Part shown: piece after piece, positions 8,839 to 16,181 of the stretch
Position numbering within the stretch: the first letter of the stretch is position 1
Layout: the number at the start of each line of letters is the position of its first letter
Source of the DNA: Ligaoa zhengdingensis
GTDB lineage: Bacteria; Bacillota; Clostridia; Oscillospirales; Ruminococcaceae
Assembly: GCF_014384885.1 (NCBI RefSeq)
Contig: NZ_JACRST010000021.1
Span: 1 to 36,280, forward strand
Direction: 5' to 3'
Length of the DNA: 36,280 bases
Program-made: the position numbers and the translations under genes
Notes under the pieces: generated by a model
The model's database searches: none
Seen by the model: the letters and a program-made list of their open reading frames with translations, nothing else
What the model was told of the DNA's origin: nothing

Positions 8839-8870
8839 GCACCTGGAGATAGTATTATATCTCCGGGCGC
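8839..8870. terminator. Second hairpin, related to the one at 8026-8060
   Basis: GCACCTGGAGATA, a 6-base loop, then TATCTCCGGGCGC: a 13-position stem with one mismatch and one G-U pair. The core matches the hairpin after the giant gene. It lies upstream of the cargo gene on its minus strand and may isolate that gene from the cassette to the right. Confidence 0.5.
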
Positions 8871-8920
8871 TGATCTTATTGTGTAGTATTTGCACCAGAC
8901 ACTTCTCCCCATTAATGCAA

Positions 8921-8980
8921 AAGTCCCGCCATGTTACGCATTCCCATCCATTGGATGAGTAGAGGCTTGACGGGATCTGT
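8921..8980. terminator. Weak compound hairpin in the gap before the Panacea cassette
   Basis: An imperfect outer pairing (AGTCCCG with CGGGATCT) encloses a small palindrome (CATCC ATT GGATG at 8945-8957), followed on the plus strand by T-rich sequence. It could be a terminator or an att/repeat remnant. Apart from this, the hairpin at 8839 and the elements at 9125-9144 and 9258-9281, I see nothing definite between 8742 and 9341. Confidence 0.3.
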
Positions 8981-9124
8981 TATTTATAGTATATCCGAGA
9001 TTAGATAATTTGTCTACGTCATATATTGTATGATGAAAATAAATTTATCCATATATTGCGATTGGTAAGATCGCGTCAGTTTGTTTTGTGTAACATTTGT
9101 AGAAAATCCTATAAATTTCCAAGC

Positions 9125-9144
9125 AGGAGGTGGATATAATGTAA
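9125..9144 (+). promoter_or_regulatory. Start-stop element (AUG-UAA behind a strong SD)
   Basis: AGGAGGTG followed by GATATA and then ATG TAA: a strong ribosome site with a start codon immediately followed by a stop. The TATAAT overlapping it has no good -35 at 17 bases. A TTGTGT-N18-TATAAA promoter candidate lies just upstream. If transcribed, a ribosome could sit here in the leader of the Panacea cassette; a chance arrangement is equally possible. Confidence 0.3.
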
Positions 9145-9257
9145 ATAAAAAATAGAGCGGGGTGGGGCGAAAGATGAAAGTCAAGTTTGAAATCGTGAGA
9201 AAAGCAAGCAAAATGGTCAAAATATTCATAAAAAAGAAAAAGAATATTAAAATTCAT

Positions 9258-9281
9258 AAGATTTGCGCATGGACAAATCTT
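9258..9281. repeat. 8-bp inverted repeat upstream of the Panacea gene, possible operator
   Basis: AAGATTTG and CAAATCTT, separated by 8 bases, form a perfect inverted repeat about 60 bases before the antitoxin start. Its position suits an operator for autoregulation or a leader hairpin. No protein is known to bind it. Confidence 0.35.
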
Positions 9282-9341
9282 GGTAAGATGTGGTACATTC
9301 TAGGTGACAGTAGAGATACTGACGTGAAAGGAGGTAGCGTT

Positions 9342-9791
9342 ATGTATAGCGTTTTTGACGTTGCAAACTGGTTCCTTCAAAAAGAAGAAATGACTAATAA
9401 AAAACTACAGAAGTTGTGTTACTATGCCCAAGCCTGGTCGTATGCATTTAATAACAAAAAAATGTTTGATGGAGATTTTGAAGCATGGGTGCATGGCCCG
9501 GTGAATCGGTCGCTTTGGAATGCATTGAGAAATTACGGATATGATAAGGTTGAATCGAATCACTTCTCAAAATCTGCTCATAATATTGAGGATGATTCGA
9601 TATTGGAACTTTTGGAAGATGTATGGGCAACTTATGGGGAATTTAGTGGCGGACAGTTAGAGGCCTTGACGCATAGGGAAAAGCCTTGGTGTAAAGCTCG
9701 GATTGGTTTAGACGAATATGAACCTTCTCAGACTTTGATAGCCCCTGATGATATGAGATCATATTATCGTTCCCTCTTGGTAGAAAATTAG
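9342..9791 (+). CDS. Panacea-domain (DUF4065/SocA-like) antitoxin
   Basis: 149 aa. The ATG at 9342 follows AAAGGAGG by 7 bases; the frame is open further upstream to 9162, but that part is Lys/Ile-rich and looks non-coding. The protein shows the Panacea/DUF4065 pattern: MYSVFDVANWFL at the start, then MTNKKLQKLCYYAQAWS, FEAWVHGPVNRSLWN, and a C-terminal QLEALTHREKPW. This domain is the shared antitoxin part of widely varying toxin-antitoxin pairs and of the phage protein GepA. The AT-rich gene ends 16 bases before its partner at 9808, the normal antitoxin-first order. Its position at the end of a prophage fits a lysogen-encoded defence or stability cassette. Confidence 0.85.
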   Translation: MYSVFDVANWFLQKEEMTNKKLQKLCYYAQAWSYAFNNKKMFDGDFEAWVHGPVNRSLWNALRNYGYDKVESNHFSKSAHNIEDDSILELLEDVWATYGEFSGGQLEALTHREKPWCKARIGLDEYEPSQTLIAPDDMRSYYRSLLVEN

Positions 9792-9807
9792 ATGCGGGGG
9801 GACAGTT

Positions 9808-10293
9808 TTGAGTAAAAAAAGTGGGAAGATAATTCCTATTGATGGAGGGCCTTTGAATAAAGGCTCTCCAATTTATAATGCCGCAGCGGATTTGAATAAA
9901 ACCAAGCAACGGAGACCGTCTATATCGATAACATACCTGGATGTAGGCCGTGATTATGGCCTTAAAGGATTAGTTGAAAATGATAAACGACACAGAGGCG
10001 AACGATACATATTAAAAGAATTTGATATGTTTTTAGAAAAAGTTAGAAAATATGACACTATTGAAGATGTAATGCGTGTTTTTGCCCCCAGGAAAAAAAT
10101 GAAAAATGCAGATACAGAAAGTGTTAGAAAAATGAGAGAAATTGAGAAGAAGTACAACATTGAGACAGCGAATATGGTACATATACATTGTTGTGGAGGC
10201 GGAGGCGGTCAAATGGTTCTGCATGGATTTGTTTTACACAATTGCTTTGAGATTGTTTGGATTGATACAGACCATGATAAACACAAAGTATAG
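9808..10293 (+). CDS. Putative toxin partner of the Panacea antitoxin
   Basis: 161 aa, starting at a TTG (MSKKSGKIIPIDGG) behind a G-rich site, 16 bases after the antitoxin stop. I do not recognise a named family. The N-terminal half contains YLDVGRDYGLKGL; the middle is Lys-rich and helical (KKMKNADTESVRKMREIEKK). The C-terminal 40 residues hold the most motif-like part: MVHIHCCGGGGGQMVLHGF, then EIVWIDTDHDKH, with several His, Cys and Asp residues that could form an active or metal site. There is no membrane segment or signal peptide. The toxin role is inferred from gene order beside a Panacea antitoxin; another possibility is a second accessory protein of the prophage. Confidence 0.6.
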   Translation: MSKKSGKIIPIDGGPLNKGSPIYNAAADLNKTKQRRPSISITYLDVGRDYGLKGLVENDKRHRGERYILKEFDMFLEKVRKYDTIEDVMRVFAPRKKMKNADTESVRKMREIEKKYNIETANMVHIHCCGGGGGQMVLHGFVLHNCFEIVWIDTDHDKHKV

Positions 10294-10404
10294 AAACCGA
10301 CTGTAGATGAGTTCCAGAACGCCAATTTACTACAGGATTTTTACATTATTTTAGCTCCTTTTCGCTCCATTTCGCAACCTGTCCAAGCATGTCTCAATAT
10401 ATAA

Positions 10405-10450
10405 AAAAACCGCATGAACAAACCGATTTTGGCTTACTCATGCGGTTTTT
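10405..10450. terminator. Bidirectional terminator between the prophage cassette and tRNA-Ser
   Basis: A 13-bp stem (AAAAACCGCATGA and TCATGCGGTTTTT) with a 20-base loop. On the minus strand it follows tRNA-Ser by 4 bases and ends in a run of T; on the plus strand it follows the putative toxin gene and also ends in T5. The 110 bases between the toxin stop and this stem hold no gene; the prophage edge should lie in or near them. Confidence 0.85.
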
Positions 10451-10454
10451 CTAG

Positions 10455-10546
10455 TGGCGGAGATGGAGAGATTCGAACTCTCGAACCGCTTTTGACGGTT
10501 ACACGATTTCCAATCGTGCGCCCTCGACCAGCTAGGCGACATCTCC
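10455..10546 (-). tRNA. tRNA-Ser (anticodon GGA)
   Basis: On the minus strand a full 92-base class II tRNA is visible. The acceptor stem is GGAGATG/CATCTCC with discriminator G and an encoded CCA at bases 10455-10457. The anticodon arm is CACGA-TTGGAAA-TCGTG (anticodon GGA, reading UCC/UCU). A long variable arm (ACCGTCAAAAGCGGT) and a T arm with GTTCGAATC follow. Its 3' end points towards the prophage, the usual geometry for integration into a tRNA gene. Confidence 0.96.
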
Positions 10547-10586
10547 ATACGGTCGATTTCGCATCCTGAAATCAGAACGCTTAATT

Positions 10587-10615
10587 ATTATAACCCAATC
10601 TGTTCCTAAAATCAA
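10587..10615 (-). promoter_or_regulatory. Promoter of tRNA-Ser
   Basis: TTGATT, 17 bases, TATAAT on the minus strand, with the -10 box 40 bases before the mature tRNA. The -35 box overlaps an AT-rich 9-bp inverted repeat (10607-10633) that may serve as a weak terminator for rlmH. Confidence 0.75.
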
Positions 10616-10647
10616 GATGTTTTTTTGATTTTAAGAAAGATTTTCAC

Positions 10648-11130
10648 CTATTTATGGTATTTTCCGTTGGAATTGATCTGGAACGCGCGGTAAACCTGTT
10701 CGAGCAGCATCATGCGCGCCAGCTGATGCGGAAAAGTCATGCGCGACATTGAGAGGCGCAGGGGGGCGGATTGCTTGAGCGGTTCCCACAGGCCGAACGA
10801 TCCACCGATCAAAAAGGCGATGCAGCTCTTGCCTTCTACAGCGGCACGGTCAATGGCACGGGCAAGGCCGGGGGAATCAAGCATGGTCCCTTCGATGCAG
10901 AGGGGGACGGTGTAAGCTCCCTGCGGCAGCTTGGCCGCGATGCGCCGCCCCTCGCGTTCGATGCCCGCCGCGATTTGGGCGGGGGAGGGCCGGTCGGGCA
11001 GGCGCTCCTCGTCCACCTCGATCACCTGGATGCGGCAGAATGCGCCCAACCGTTTGAGGTATTCGCTGCAGCCGTCGCTGAGGTAGCGCTCCTTTAGTTT
11101 TCCCACGCAGATGATCTGGACATTCAGCAA
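10648..11130 (-). CDS. rlmH: 23S rRNA (pseudouridine1915-N3)-methyltransferase RlmH
   Basis: 160 aa, the normal length for RlmH (SPOUT family). It methylates pseudouridine 1915 in helix 69 of 23S rRNA on assembled 70S ribosomes, using S-adenosylmethionine. Seen in the sequence: N-terminal MLNVQIICVGKLKERYL, the knot region FLIGGSFG, and the family C-terminus LSMSRMTFPHQLARMMLLEQVYRAF, ending NGKYHK. The usual GGP in the cofactor loop reads GGS here. The start is a TTG; its AGGAGG site overlaps the stop codon of the upstream hydrolase gene, so the two form an operon. That pairing is common in Firmicutes. Confidence 0.95.
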   Translation of the reverse strand: MLNVQIICVGKLKERYLSDGCSEYLKRLGAFCRIQVIEVDEERLPDRPSPAQIAAGIEREGRRIAAKLPQGAYTVPLCIEGTMLDSPGLARAIDRAAVEGKSCIAFLIGGSFGLWEPLKQSAPLRLSMSRMTFPHQLARMMLLEQVYRAFQINSNGKYHK

Positions 11131-11142
11131 TTTCGGCTCCTC

Positions 11143-11934
11143 CTAAAATATCAGGCATTCGCCGGGCTCGCTGCGCTTTGCCACGCTCAGGATATAGTCT
11201 TCTCCCATGGCCATGCGGCTGTTGCAGAGGCCCGAAAAGGCGGTTTGATAGGCGAGATCGGGATGGTTATTCTCCTTACTCAGGTGCGCCAGAACGATGC
11301 GTGAAGTCCCGTTGCGCACCAGCTCAGGCAGAAACGCTGCGCAGTCCTCGTTGGAGAGGTGCCCCTTCTGGCCAGCGATCCGCTTTTTGAGGTAATAGGG
11401 GTAGCGGCCGTTCATCAGCATGGCGGGCTCGTAGTTGGATTCCAGCAGTACCAGGTCGCAACCGGACAGGTTGCGGCGCACCTCGTCGCTGACAAATCCG
11501 AGGTCAGTGCAGATGCCGATCCGGCGGTCGTCGGCTGTCTCGATGCGGAAGCCGAGACTATGTATGCTGTCGTGCGAGGTGCGGAAGCTGCTCACACGCA
11601 TCCCTGCAACCGGCACGCTCTCCCCGTTGATGGATTCCAACCGCGTTCCGGCTGGAACCGCATCGTTGGCGGTGAGAAACTCGAGCACCGGCTCGCTTGC
11701 AAAGAGCGGCACCTGTAAGCGCTTCATCAGCACCTTCAGGCCGCGGATATGATCGATATGTTCATGGGTGATAAAAATCGCCTGGATATGCTCAAGCGGC
11801 ACCCGCTGCGCGTCCAAACCGGCCAGGATGCTGCGGCAGCTGATACCGGCGTCCACCAGGATTCCCGCCTCGCTCGAGCCGACATAGGCGCTGTTGCCGC
11901 TGCTGCCGCTGGCCAGGGTAAAAAATCTTGCCAT
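11143..11934 (-). CDS. MBL-fold metallo-hydrolase, WalJ/YycJ/VicX type
   Basis: 263 aa. The N-terminus FFTLASGSSGNSAYVG and the metal motif HEHIDH (residues 57-62, His57, His59, Asp61, His62) identify a metallo-beta-lactamase-fold hydrolase of the YycJ/WalJ group. Members are reported to have nuclease activity and in Bacillus are linked to the WalRK cell-wall regulon; no walR or walK gene is visible here. Later metal ligands appear to be in SFRTSHDSIHSLGF and VLAHLSKENN. The ATG at 11934 has AGGAA upstream. It is followed by rlmH with an SD/stop overlap, and sits beyond the murA terminator, so it should have its own promoter, though none is clear. Confidence 0.88.
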   Translation of the reverse strand: MARFFTLASGSSGNSAYVGSSEAGILVDAGISCRSILAGLDAQRVPLEHIQAIFITHEHIDHIRGLKVLMKRLQVPLFASEPVLEFLTANDAVPAGTRLESINGESVPVAGMRVSSFRTSHDSIHSLGFRIETADDRRIGICTDLGFVSDEVRRNLSGCDLVLLESNYEPAMLMNGRYPYYLKKRIAGQKGHLSNEDCAAFLPELVRNGTSRIVLAHLSKENNHPDLAYQTAFSGLCNSRMAMGEDYILSVAKRSEPGECLIF

Positions 11935-11985
11935 AGGTTCCTTCCCTTTCCCGGAGCGATTCCCCGGTAATGTCTTGTTGATGTG

Positions 11986-12012
11986 AAAAAAGGCACCTTT
12001 ACAGTGCCTTTT
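11986..12012 (-). terminator. Intrinsic terminator of murA
   Basis: A 9-bp stem (AAAAGGCAC and GTGCCTTTT, 7-base loop) beginning 4 bases after the murA stop and followed on the minus strand by a T run. Confidence 0.85.
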
Positions 12013-12015
12013 CGT

Positions 12016-13299
12016 TTAGATTGCTTTATCCGCAACGCTGTCGGGCAGCTCCACCTTGCGGATATCGGCCCCCAGACAGCGGAATTTTTGGATGATGTCC
12101 TCGTAGCCGCGCTCTATGTGGTAGATCTCCTCGATCTCTGTTGTGCCGTGCGCCATCAGGGCGGCGATCAGCATGGCGGCGCCTGCGCGCAGGTCGGTGG
12201 CCTTCACCGGAGCCGCAGTCAGGGAGGGGACCCCCTCGATCACCGCCACCTTACCGTCTACCTGGATTTTTGCACCCATGCGGCGGAGCTCATCCACATA
12301 TTTGAAGCGATTGTCCCACACACCCTCGGTGACGATGCTGGTGCCTTCGGCCACCGTCAACAGGGTAGTCATCTGAGGCTGCATATCGGTGGGAAAGCCG
12401 GGATGGGGCATCGTTTTGAGCGAAATCTTTTCCAACGGGCCGTCGCGCATCACGCGGATCGAATCGTCGTATTCGATGACGCTGGCACCGGCCTTGATGA
12501 GCTTTGCCGTGATCGATTCGAGATGCTTAGGGATGACGTTTTTGATCAGCACATCGCCCATGGTGGCCGCGGCTGCGACCATATAAGTGCCCGCCTCAAT
12601 CTGGTCGGGGATGATCGAATAGGTGGTGCCGTGCAAAAAGTCCACACCGTGAATTTTGATGACATCGGTACCTGCACCGCGGATGTCCGCGCCCATCGAG
12701 TTGAGAAAGTTGGCGAGGTCCACGATGTGGGGTTCCTTGGCCACATTCTCCAGGATGGTGAGGCCCTTGGCGCGCACTGCGGCGAGCATCACGTTGATGG
12801 TCGCACCCACAGAAACCACGTCGAAATAGATGTGCCCACCCGTCAGATGTTCAGCGCGGGCGTCGATCATGCCGTGATCCACCGAGACGGTCGCGCCGAG
12901 CGATTCAAAGCCCTTGATGTGCTGGTCTATCGGCCGCACGCCGAAGTCGCAGCCACCGGGCATCGAGACCTCGGCGCGAGAGAACTTGCCCAACAGCGCG
13001 CCGAGAAAATAGTAGGAGGCCCGCATGTTGCGCGCGAGCTCGTAGGGGACCACCGGATTGATCGCGCGGGTCGCGTCGATCTCCACACAGCTGCGGTTGA
13101 TCGGGCGGATGACCGCGCCCATCTCGCTGAGAATTTTGAAAAGGACGGATACATCGCTGATGTTGGGGATATTTTCGATCACGCACGGGCCGTCCGAAAG
13201 GATGACGGCAGGGATGATAGCTACCGCTGCGTTTTTAGCGCCACTGATTTCCACTTCTCCGTTTAAACGGACGCCGCCTTCCACGATGAATTTTTCCAA
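12016..13299 (-). CDS. murA: UDP-N-acetylglucosamine 1-carboxyvinyltransferase (MurA)
   Basis: First committed cytoplasmic step of peptidoglycan synthesis: transfer of enolpyruvate from PEP to UDP-GlcNAc, the target of fosfomycin. I place the start at a TTG (13299, giving MEKFIVEGGVRLNG, 427 aa) because AAGGAG lies 9 bases upstream and family members begin in this way; an ATG six codons earlier (13317) has that same AAGGAG inside its own coding sequence and no other ribosome site. Visible are the AKN site (Lys22, Asn23), the catalytic-loop Cys117 in MPGGCDFGVRP (fosfomycin-sensitive type, Cys not Asp), and the late HPGFPTDMQPQ motif. The gene is monocistronic, with its own promoter (13370-13398) and terminator. 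Confidence 0.95.
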   Translation of the reverse strand: MEKFIVEGGVRLNGEVEISGAKNAAVAIIPAVILSDGPCVIENIPNISDVSVLFKILSEMGAVIRPINRSCVEIDATRAINPVVPYELARNMRASYYFLGALLGKFSRAEVSMPGGCDFGVRPIDQHIKGFESLGATVSVDHGMIDARAEHLTGGHIYFDVVSVGATINVMLAAVRAKGLTILENVAKEPHIVDLANFLNSMGADIRGAGTDVIKIHGVDFLHGTTYSIIPDQIEAGTYMVAAAATMGDVLIKNVIPKHLESITAKLIKAGASVIEYDDSIRVMRDGPLEKISLKTMPHPGFPTDMQPQMTTLLTVAEGTSIVTEGVWDNRFKYVDELRRMGAKIQVDGKVAVIEGVPSLTAAPVKATDLRAGAAMLIAALMAHGTTEIEEIYHIERGYEDIIQKFRCLGADIRKVELPDSVADKAI

Positions 13300-13369
13300 C
13301 GCGGCACTCTCCTTCATCTATACTCATAACCGAATTTGTCATGGGATATTATTCTCGAGACAGGCGCAG

Positions 13370-13398
13370 TTTACACCGCCTGTTTCACGTTATGTCAA
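13370..13398 (-). promoter_or_regulatory. Promoter of murA
   Basis: TTGACA, 17 bases, TGTAAA on the minus strand, giving a leader of about 60 bases to the preferred TTG start. A TATAAT further upstream (near 13420) lacks a good -35. The gap 13318-13612 holds no other feature I can support. Confidence 0.6.
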
Positions 13399-13612
13399 AA
13401 GATTTTCAAACAGTAATATTATATCACCAAAGTCGCAGAAATAAAAGCGGTTCCCGGCGATATTTCCTGGTTCAACAAAATGGATGGCGCTTCTAACCGC
13501 CTTTTTCCACAAAAAATGTACAGAAAAAAACATTATGCAAACTTTTCACAGTATAGCACAGCGGCGGGCAAATCGCAAGAAAATTTTCACAAATTGAATT
13601 GTATAAAATTGT

Positions 13613-13659
13613 GCAAAAAAACCTCCGGACGGGAGGGGAAATCCCAAGCGTCCGGAGGT
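13613..13659 (-). terminator. Intrinsic terminator of the M23 peptidase gene
   Basis: An 11-bp perfect stem (ACCTCCGGACG and CGTCCGGAGGT, 17-base loop) starting 14 bases after the stop codon, followed on the minus strand by T7. Confidence 0.92.
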
Positions 13660-13673
13660 CGCTGTGCAGGGGA

Positions 13674-15563
13674 TTAATACGGGCTTCTGGTGCCGATAAA
13701 CCGGGTGGCGTCCAGGTAAGAACCGTTCTGACGAATTTCAAAGTGACAGTGATTGCCCGATGCGTTGCCGGTTCGACCGACCGCCGCGATGATCTGGCCC
13801 TGCTCCACGTAGTCGCCCACGTTTACATATAGAGCGCTGCAATGAGCATACAGAGTCTGCGTCCCATTGTCGTGCTGGATGATGATATGCATGCCGTAAC
13901 CGTAGCGGGTCTGGGTGGCTTTCACCACCCGGCCGGACATCGAGGCGACGATCGGGGTGCCGCTGCGTGCGGCGATATCGGTGCCCGTGTGGCCCCAGTA
14001 GCCCCAGATGCGGCAGGAGATGTAGTTGTAACCGGGGCTGCCCACCACCGGCCAGATGTATCCGCCGGTCGAGGTGCCGTTGCCGCTCGCCTTGGGCACG
14101 TTGGTGCCTCGGGAGATCACGCGGGTGCGCGGCTCAGAAAGCACCGTCTCCTTCACGACATTGCGGCTGACCTCCACGTCGTCGATATAGGTGACATCGG
14201 CCACCACCTCTTTGGTGCCGGTCAGGCCGGAGGTCTTGACCTCCTCAACGCCCTTGAGCAGCTGCGCGTTGTCTACATACTCAGTCTCGTAGGGGATATC
14301 CTCCTCGTAGGTCTCGCGCCGCGTCACCTGCACCTTCATCATGGGCACCGAGCGCGAGATAAGCAGCTGCTTGCCCGGCAAAAAGTCCTCGTCGATATCC
14401 GGGTTCATCGCGTTGAGCTCCCGCAGGGGAATGCCGGTTTTGTCCGCGATGAGCGACGGGCTGTCGCCCGCCTCTACGGTATAGTAGCTTTCACCCGACA
14501 CATTACCGGTGAGCATATTGGAAAACTCTGCGGTATCCTTGAGCGACTGCACCGGATAGAGGCCATCCTTGAGTTCCACCTTGCTCACAAAGTGGATGGT
14601 TTCAGTCTCGTTGCCGGTCTCGTACTGATCCAGCATGTCGTTCATGATGTCGAGCACCTCTTCCGGCTCGGTGGAGGCGCCCTTAAAAGAGCCGCCGATG
14701 TAAAGGCCGCTGGCCTGCGTAATTTCGCTGCCGCTGGCCTCGATGATGCGGTTGGCCAGGGTATCCTGGTCGGTCAATTGGTCCTCTGTGACCATCGCCA
14801 GTTGATACTGCGGCATTGAGATCACCTGCGCGTCTGCACTGACCAGTGCGGGTTCGACTTCCTCCGTATCTGCGGCGCTGTCGCCCACATATTCGCTCAG
14901 CACCTGCACGCTGGCACCGCTTTTCTGCCCGGGGGCGGCTTCCTCGTAGACGATGCGCTGCTGAACCTCTTTTTCGGCGTTTTCAAACACTGACTCATCA
15001 GTGATGTAACCGATATCCTGCCCGCCGTAGTTCACCTTGAGGGCAAAATTGAGGCTGGTGAAGTGTTGGATGGTGATGACGAGCGCCACCACAGCGCAGA
15101 CAGGGGCCACATAGTTGAGGATACGGGCGATCCCGCGGCCCAAATAGCGAAGTACTTCCCAAACAATCTGTAAGATTTCCAACAGGACAGCCCGCCGGCT
15201 GTCCTTTGCAGCGGCGCGCACCCGCTCGCCATACTGCGAAACGTGCGCATGTGCTGTCAGCACAGGGGTGACTGCGTCGCGCAGCATAGACTTACCCCAG
15301 CGCTTAAAAGAAATCCAAAGACGGGAGTACTTGGCGGTTACTTGGTCGCGAAAGCGATTGAACCACAGCTCCATCCTCCGGCCGTAGCGGCGTTCCGTGC
15401 GGACAATCTGGGCTCCCATATAGTAGGCCAATCTATAAAATCGATCCAATAGGATGTCAAGATTCAAAGCTGTCTTCCGTTCCTCGCCGTCTGGCGAAGC
15501 AACCGCGGCCTGCATCGCCGATTTCGAATCCGGTTGTTTGCCCGATTTCGTCTTCAAAGGCAT
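13674..15563 (-). CDS. Membrane-anchored M23 peptidoglycan endopeptidase with LysM and G5 domains
   Basis: 629 aa from the ATG at 15563, chosen because AAAGGGG lies 8 bases upstream; the ATG at 15644 has no ribosome site and would leave only a few bases after the promoter's start point. A charged cytoplasmic N-terminus of about 145 residues is followed by one membrane segment (about 145-168). Outside are a mixed region, LysM (about 360-403, SYYTVEAGDSPSLIADKTG), G5 (about 407-482), and a C-terminal LytM/M23 domain (about 522-620). All catalytic elements are present: His525 and Asp529 in HTGTDIA, His574 in YAHC, and His605/His607 in NHCHFE. It should cut peptide cross-links in the wall close to the membrane. 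LysM and G5 suggest glycan binding. Confidence 0.92.
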   Translation of the reverse strand: MPLKTKSGKQPDSKSAMQAAVASPDGEERKTALNLDILLDRFYRLAYYMGAQIVRTERRYGRRMELWFNRFRDQVTAKYSRLWISFKRWGKSMLRDAVTPVLTAHAHVSQYGERVRAAAKDSRRAVLLEILQIVWEVLRYLGRGIARILNYVAPVCAVVALVITIQHFTSLNFALKVNYGGQDIGYITDESVFENAEKEVQQRIVYEEAAPGQKSGASVQVLSEYVGDSAADTEEVEPALVSADAQVISMPQYQLAMVTEDQLTDQDTLANRIIEASGSEITQASGLYIGGSFKGASTEPEEVLDIMNDMLDQYETGNETETIHFVSKVELKDGLYPVQSLKDTAEFSNMLTGNVSGESYYTVEAGDSPSLIADKTGIPLRELNAMNPDIDEDFLPGKQLLISRSVPMMKVQVTRRETYEEDIPYETEYVDNAQLLKGVEEVKTSGLTGTKEVVADVTYIDDVEVSRNVVKETVLSEPRTRVISRGTNVPKASGNGTSTGGYIWPVVGSPGYNYISCRIWGYWGHTGTDIAARSGTPIVASMSGRVVKATQTRYGYGMHIIIQHDNGTQTLYAHCSALYVNVGDYVEQGQIIAAVGRTGNASGNHCHFEIRQNGSYLDATRFIGTRSPY

Positions 15564-15656
15564 GGCATCCGCCCCTTTCCCTATTGTTCCATCCATGGCC
15601 CCGGGGCCCAAAAATGCGTCCAAAAAAGGGCGCACCAAGTCCATGGCTTACTGTTA

Positions 15657-15686
15657 ACTATACCACGCCTTTCCCCCCTGTTTCAA
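15657..15686 (-). promoter_or_regulatory. Promoter of the M23 peptidase gene
   Basis: TTGAAA, 18 bases, TATAGT on the minus strand. The expected start of transcription near 15650 leaves an untranslated leader of about 85 bases to the preferred ATG. Confidence 0.55.
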
Positions 15687-16021
15687 GTTCGTTCACAGAA
15701 ATGTTAGATTTTTTGTGGCGATATCTACAGGATTTGCAAGAAAGAAAGAATATTTTATACATATTTTTTGGACCGCTTCACGGGATTATCACAATTCGAA
15801 CAAAAAGAAAGAAACCGCTCAAAACTCAAGGAAATCTTGGAAGGGCATAGAAAAATTTTTTCCGGAAAAGTTGTGGATTTTGCCGGTGTCAGATGGGGCA
15901 GGGAAGCAGAAAACCCGATAAAATAAAGAATAGGCGGACATCGAGGCTTTCATTCGAGACAATAAAGTTCAGGACAGCGGGGCTTGTACAGGAAAAATGC
16001 ACACCAATCCGCATTTCGATC
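15687..16021. other. Intergenic stretch with no recognised feature
   Basis: AT-rich sequence between the divergent M23 gene and the TRAP operon. Short open frames on both strands lack ribosome sites and family resemblance. I see no terminator, repeat or RNA gene that I can support. Confidence 0.5.
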
Positions 16022-16050
16022 TTGTAAATTTCAGCGAAATTCGATATAAT
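16022..16050 (+). promoter_or_regulatory. Promoter of the TAXI-TRAP operon
   Basis: TTGTAA, 17 bases, then a perfect TATAAT. Transcription should begin near 16057, giving a leader of about 125 bases before the TTG start of the binding protein. Confidence 0.8.
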
Positions 16051-16065
16051 ACCTACGGATAATCG

Positions 16066-16143
16066 ATGCCTGTCCAGAGGTCGACATTGCCGGCGGGTAC
16101 CCCCGCCGCAAGGATTCAACCGCCCGTCCGGGCTTGCACAGGT
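16066..16143 (+). promoter_or_regulatory. Structured leader of the TRAP operon (three-way-junction candidate)
   Basis: The leader can close with CCTGT (16069-16073) pairing to ACAGG (16138-16142). Inside are a strong GC-rich hairpin (16087-16097 with 16102-16111, one bulged C) and a small hairpin GCCC-GTCC-GGGC (16122-16133). Unpaired junction strands are CCAGAGGTCGACA and GGATTCAACC. This is the layout of an aptamer, but it matches no riboswitch class I know. It lies 25 bases before the ribosome site, so translational or transcriptional control is possible. Confidence 0.4.
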
Positions 16144-16181
16144 TCAGGTACCAATTTTCAATATTTGAGGAGGAATTCAAT

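Noticed and set aside
9162..9341. In-frame upstream extension of the Panacea gene (Lys/Ile-rich)
   Set aside because: Panacea proteins normally begin at the MYSVFDVA segment, and the ATG at 9342 has an excellent AAAGGAGG site; the upstream part looks like AT-rich leader.
11983..13266. 427-codon plus-strand open frame opposite murA
   Set aside because: It is antisense to a clear murA gene, with a His/Asp/Val-rich composition and no family resemblance.
13842..14819. 325-codon plus-strand frame opposite the M23 peptidase gene
   Set aside because: Antisense shadow; His/Gly/Val-rich and without a ribosome site or recognisable domain.
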